DNA of 5,578 nucleotides from an uncultured Collinsella sp. (GTDB lineage Bacteria > Actinomycetota > Coriobacteriia > Coriobacteriales > Coriobacteriaceae), in contig CABUHP010000127.1 in assembly GCA_902491415.1 (NCBI GenBank), forward strand, positions 1-5,578. The letters are read 5' to 3'. Position 1 is the stretch's first letter, and each line of letters opens with the position of its first letter. This document shows positions 4,982 through 5,578 of the stretch, piece by piece. Below the pieces are notes generated by a model. That model saw only the letters and a list, made by a program, of their open reading frames with translations, did not search any database and had not been told where the DNA came from. Made by a program: the position numbers and the translations under genes.

Positions 4982-5578
4982 ATGGCACAGCCAGATAGGA
5001 CGCGCGCGGTGGGGCTGGCACTCGAGGGAGGCGGCTACCGCGGTATGTATACGGCGGGCGTGCTCGACGTATGGATGGAGCGTGGCTTGACCTGCGACCA
5101 TATGGTGGGTGTCTCGGCGGGCGCGGCGTTTGGCTACAACTTTAAATCGCGCCAGATTGGTCGTGCCATTCGCTACAACAAGGCCTATTGCGCCGATAAG
5201 CGCTATGCAGGTGTAGCAAGCTGGCTGCGAACCGGTGATATGTTCAATGCAGATTTTGCCTATCACGAGGTGCCCATCGAGCGCGATCCCATCGACCTGG
5301 AGACATATCGTGCCTGCCCCATGCGGTTTACGTGCGTGTGTACCGATATCGAGACGGGCAAGGCCGTCTATCACGATCTGCCGTATGGCGACGAGCGCGA
5401 TATCGAGTGGATTCGGGCGTCGTCTGCTATTCCCGTGGCAACGCGTCCTGTCGCCATTGAGGGGCATAAGTATCTGGATGGTGGCGTGGCCGATTCTATT
5501 CCCAGTGCATGGCTGTTTGCGCAGGGGTATGACCGCAATATCGTGGTGCTCACGCAGCCGGCGGGCTTTGTGAAGCAG
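4982..5578 (+). CDS. Patatin-like phospholipase family protein (5' part, 199 codons)
   Basis: The gene runs off the right edge; 199 codons are present of a family usually near 280-300 residues. It starts at ATG 4982, seven bases after a strong GGAGG ribosome binding site (4970-4974). The patatin signatures are all seen: the glycine-rich oxyanion-hole loop EGGGYRG (15-21), the nucleophile elbow GVSAG with Ser45, and the DGG motif with Asp166, giving the Ser-Asp catalytic dyad of serine acyl hydrolases. It should cleave acyl esters of phospholipids or related lipids. There is no signal peptide, so it is predicted to act in the cytoplasm or at the inner membrane face. It resembles the YjjU-like bacterial group (GLALEGGGYRGMYTAGVLD start); the true substrate is unknown. 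It is transcribed away from the c-di-GMP genes, and no functional link is visible beyond the shared intergenic region. Confidence 0.95.
   Translation, partial: MAQPDRTRAVGLALEGGGYRGMYTAGVLDVWMERGLTCDHMVGVSAGAAFGYNFKSRQIGRAIRYNKAYCADKRYAGVASWLRTGDMFNADFAYHEVPIERDPIDLETYRACPMRFTCVCTDIETGKAVYHDLPYGDERDIEWIRASSAIPVATRPVAIEGHKYLDGGVADSIPSAWLFAQGYDRNIVVLTQPAGFVKQ

Noticed and set aside
4590..5021. A 143-codon leftward frame across the divergent intergenic region.
   Set aside because: It overlaps both the start of the patatin gene and the start of the EAL/GGDEF gene, lacks a ribosome binding site and shows no family motif.

Overview
The window looks like a chromosomal segment from a fairly high-GC Gram-positive bacterium, most likely a gut coriobacterium of the Collinsella/Eggerthella type. 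This is an inference from codon choice, the strong AGGAGG-type ribosome binding sites and the protein families; no rRNA or other marker is present to prove it. There are no mobile elements, tRNAs or CRISPR arrays.

Layout: three genes run leftward and one runs rightward. From the right, a patatin-like lipid hydrolase (4982 to the window edge, + strand) diverges from a 905-residue c-di-GMP enzyme (4665 to 1948, - strand) across a 316-base intergenic region. The 905-residue protein has the order GGDEF - PAS - degenerate GGDEF - second degenerate GGDEF - EAL, with an intact first GGDEF and an intact EAL site. Next, after a 127-base gap with a perfect 13-bp inverted repeat, is a 509-residue diguanylate-cyclase-like protein (1820 to 291, - strand). 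It matches domain by domain the first ~470 residues of the larger protein and stops where that protein continues toward the EAL domain. After 70 further bases comes the 5' part of an iron-sulfur-flavoprotein-like reductase (216 to 1, - strand), cut by the window edge.

How they may work together: the two adjacent paralogues form a local cyclic-dinucleotide module, one predicted only to synthesise and the other predicted to both synthesise and degrade. Both lack the RxxD product-inhibition site and both carry Asn where most GGDEF domains have the guanine-contacting Asp. Both are predicted cytoplasmic, with the PAS domain as the likely input. The flavoprotein and the lipid hydrolase are neighbours with no clear functional link visible in the sequence.

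The most interesting points are the shared GGDEF-PAS-degenerate-GGDEF architecture, the Asp-to-Asn change in the nucleotide pocket, and the inverted repeats placed over putative promoter or ribosome-binding elements between the genes.
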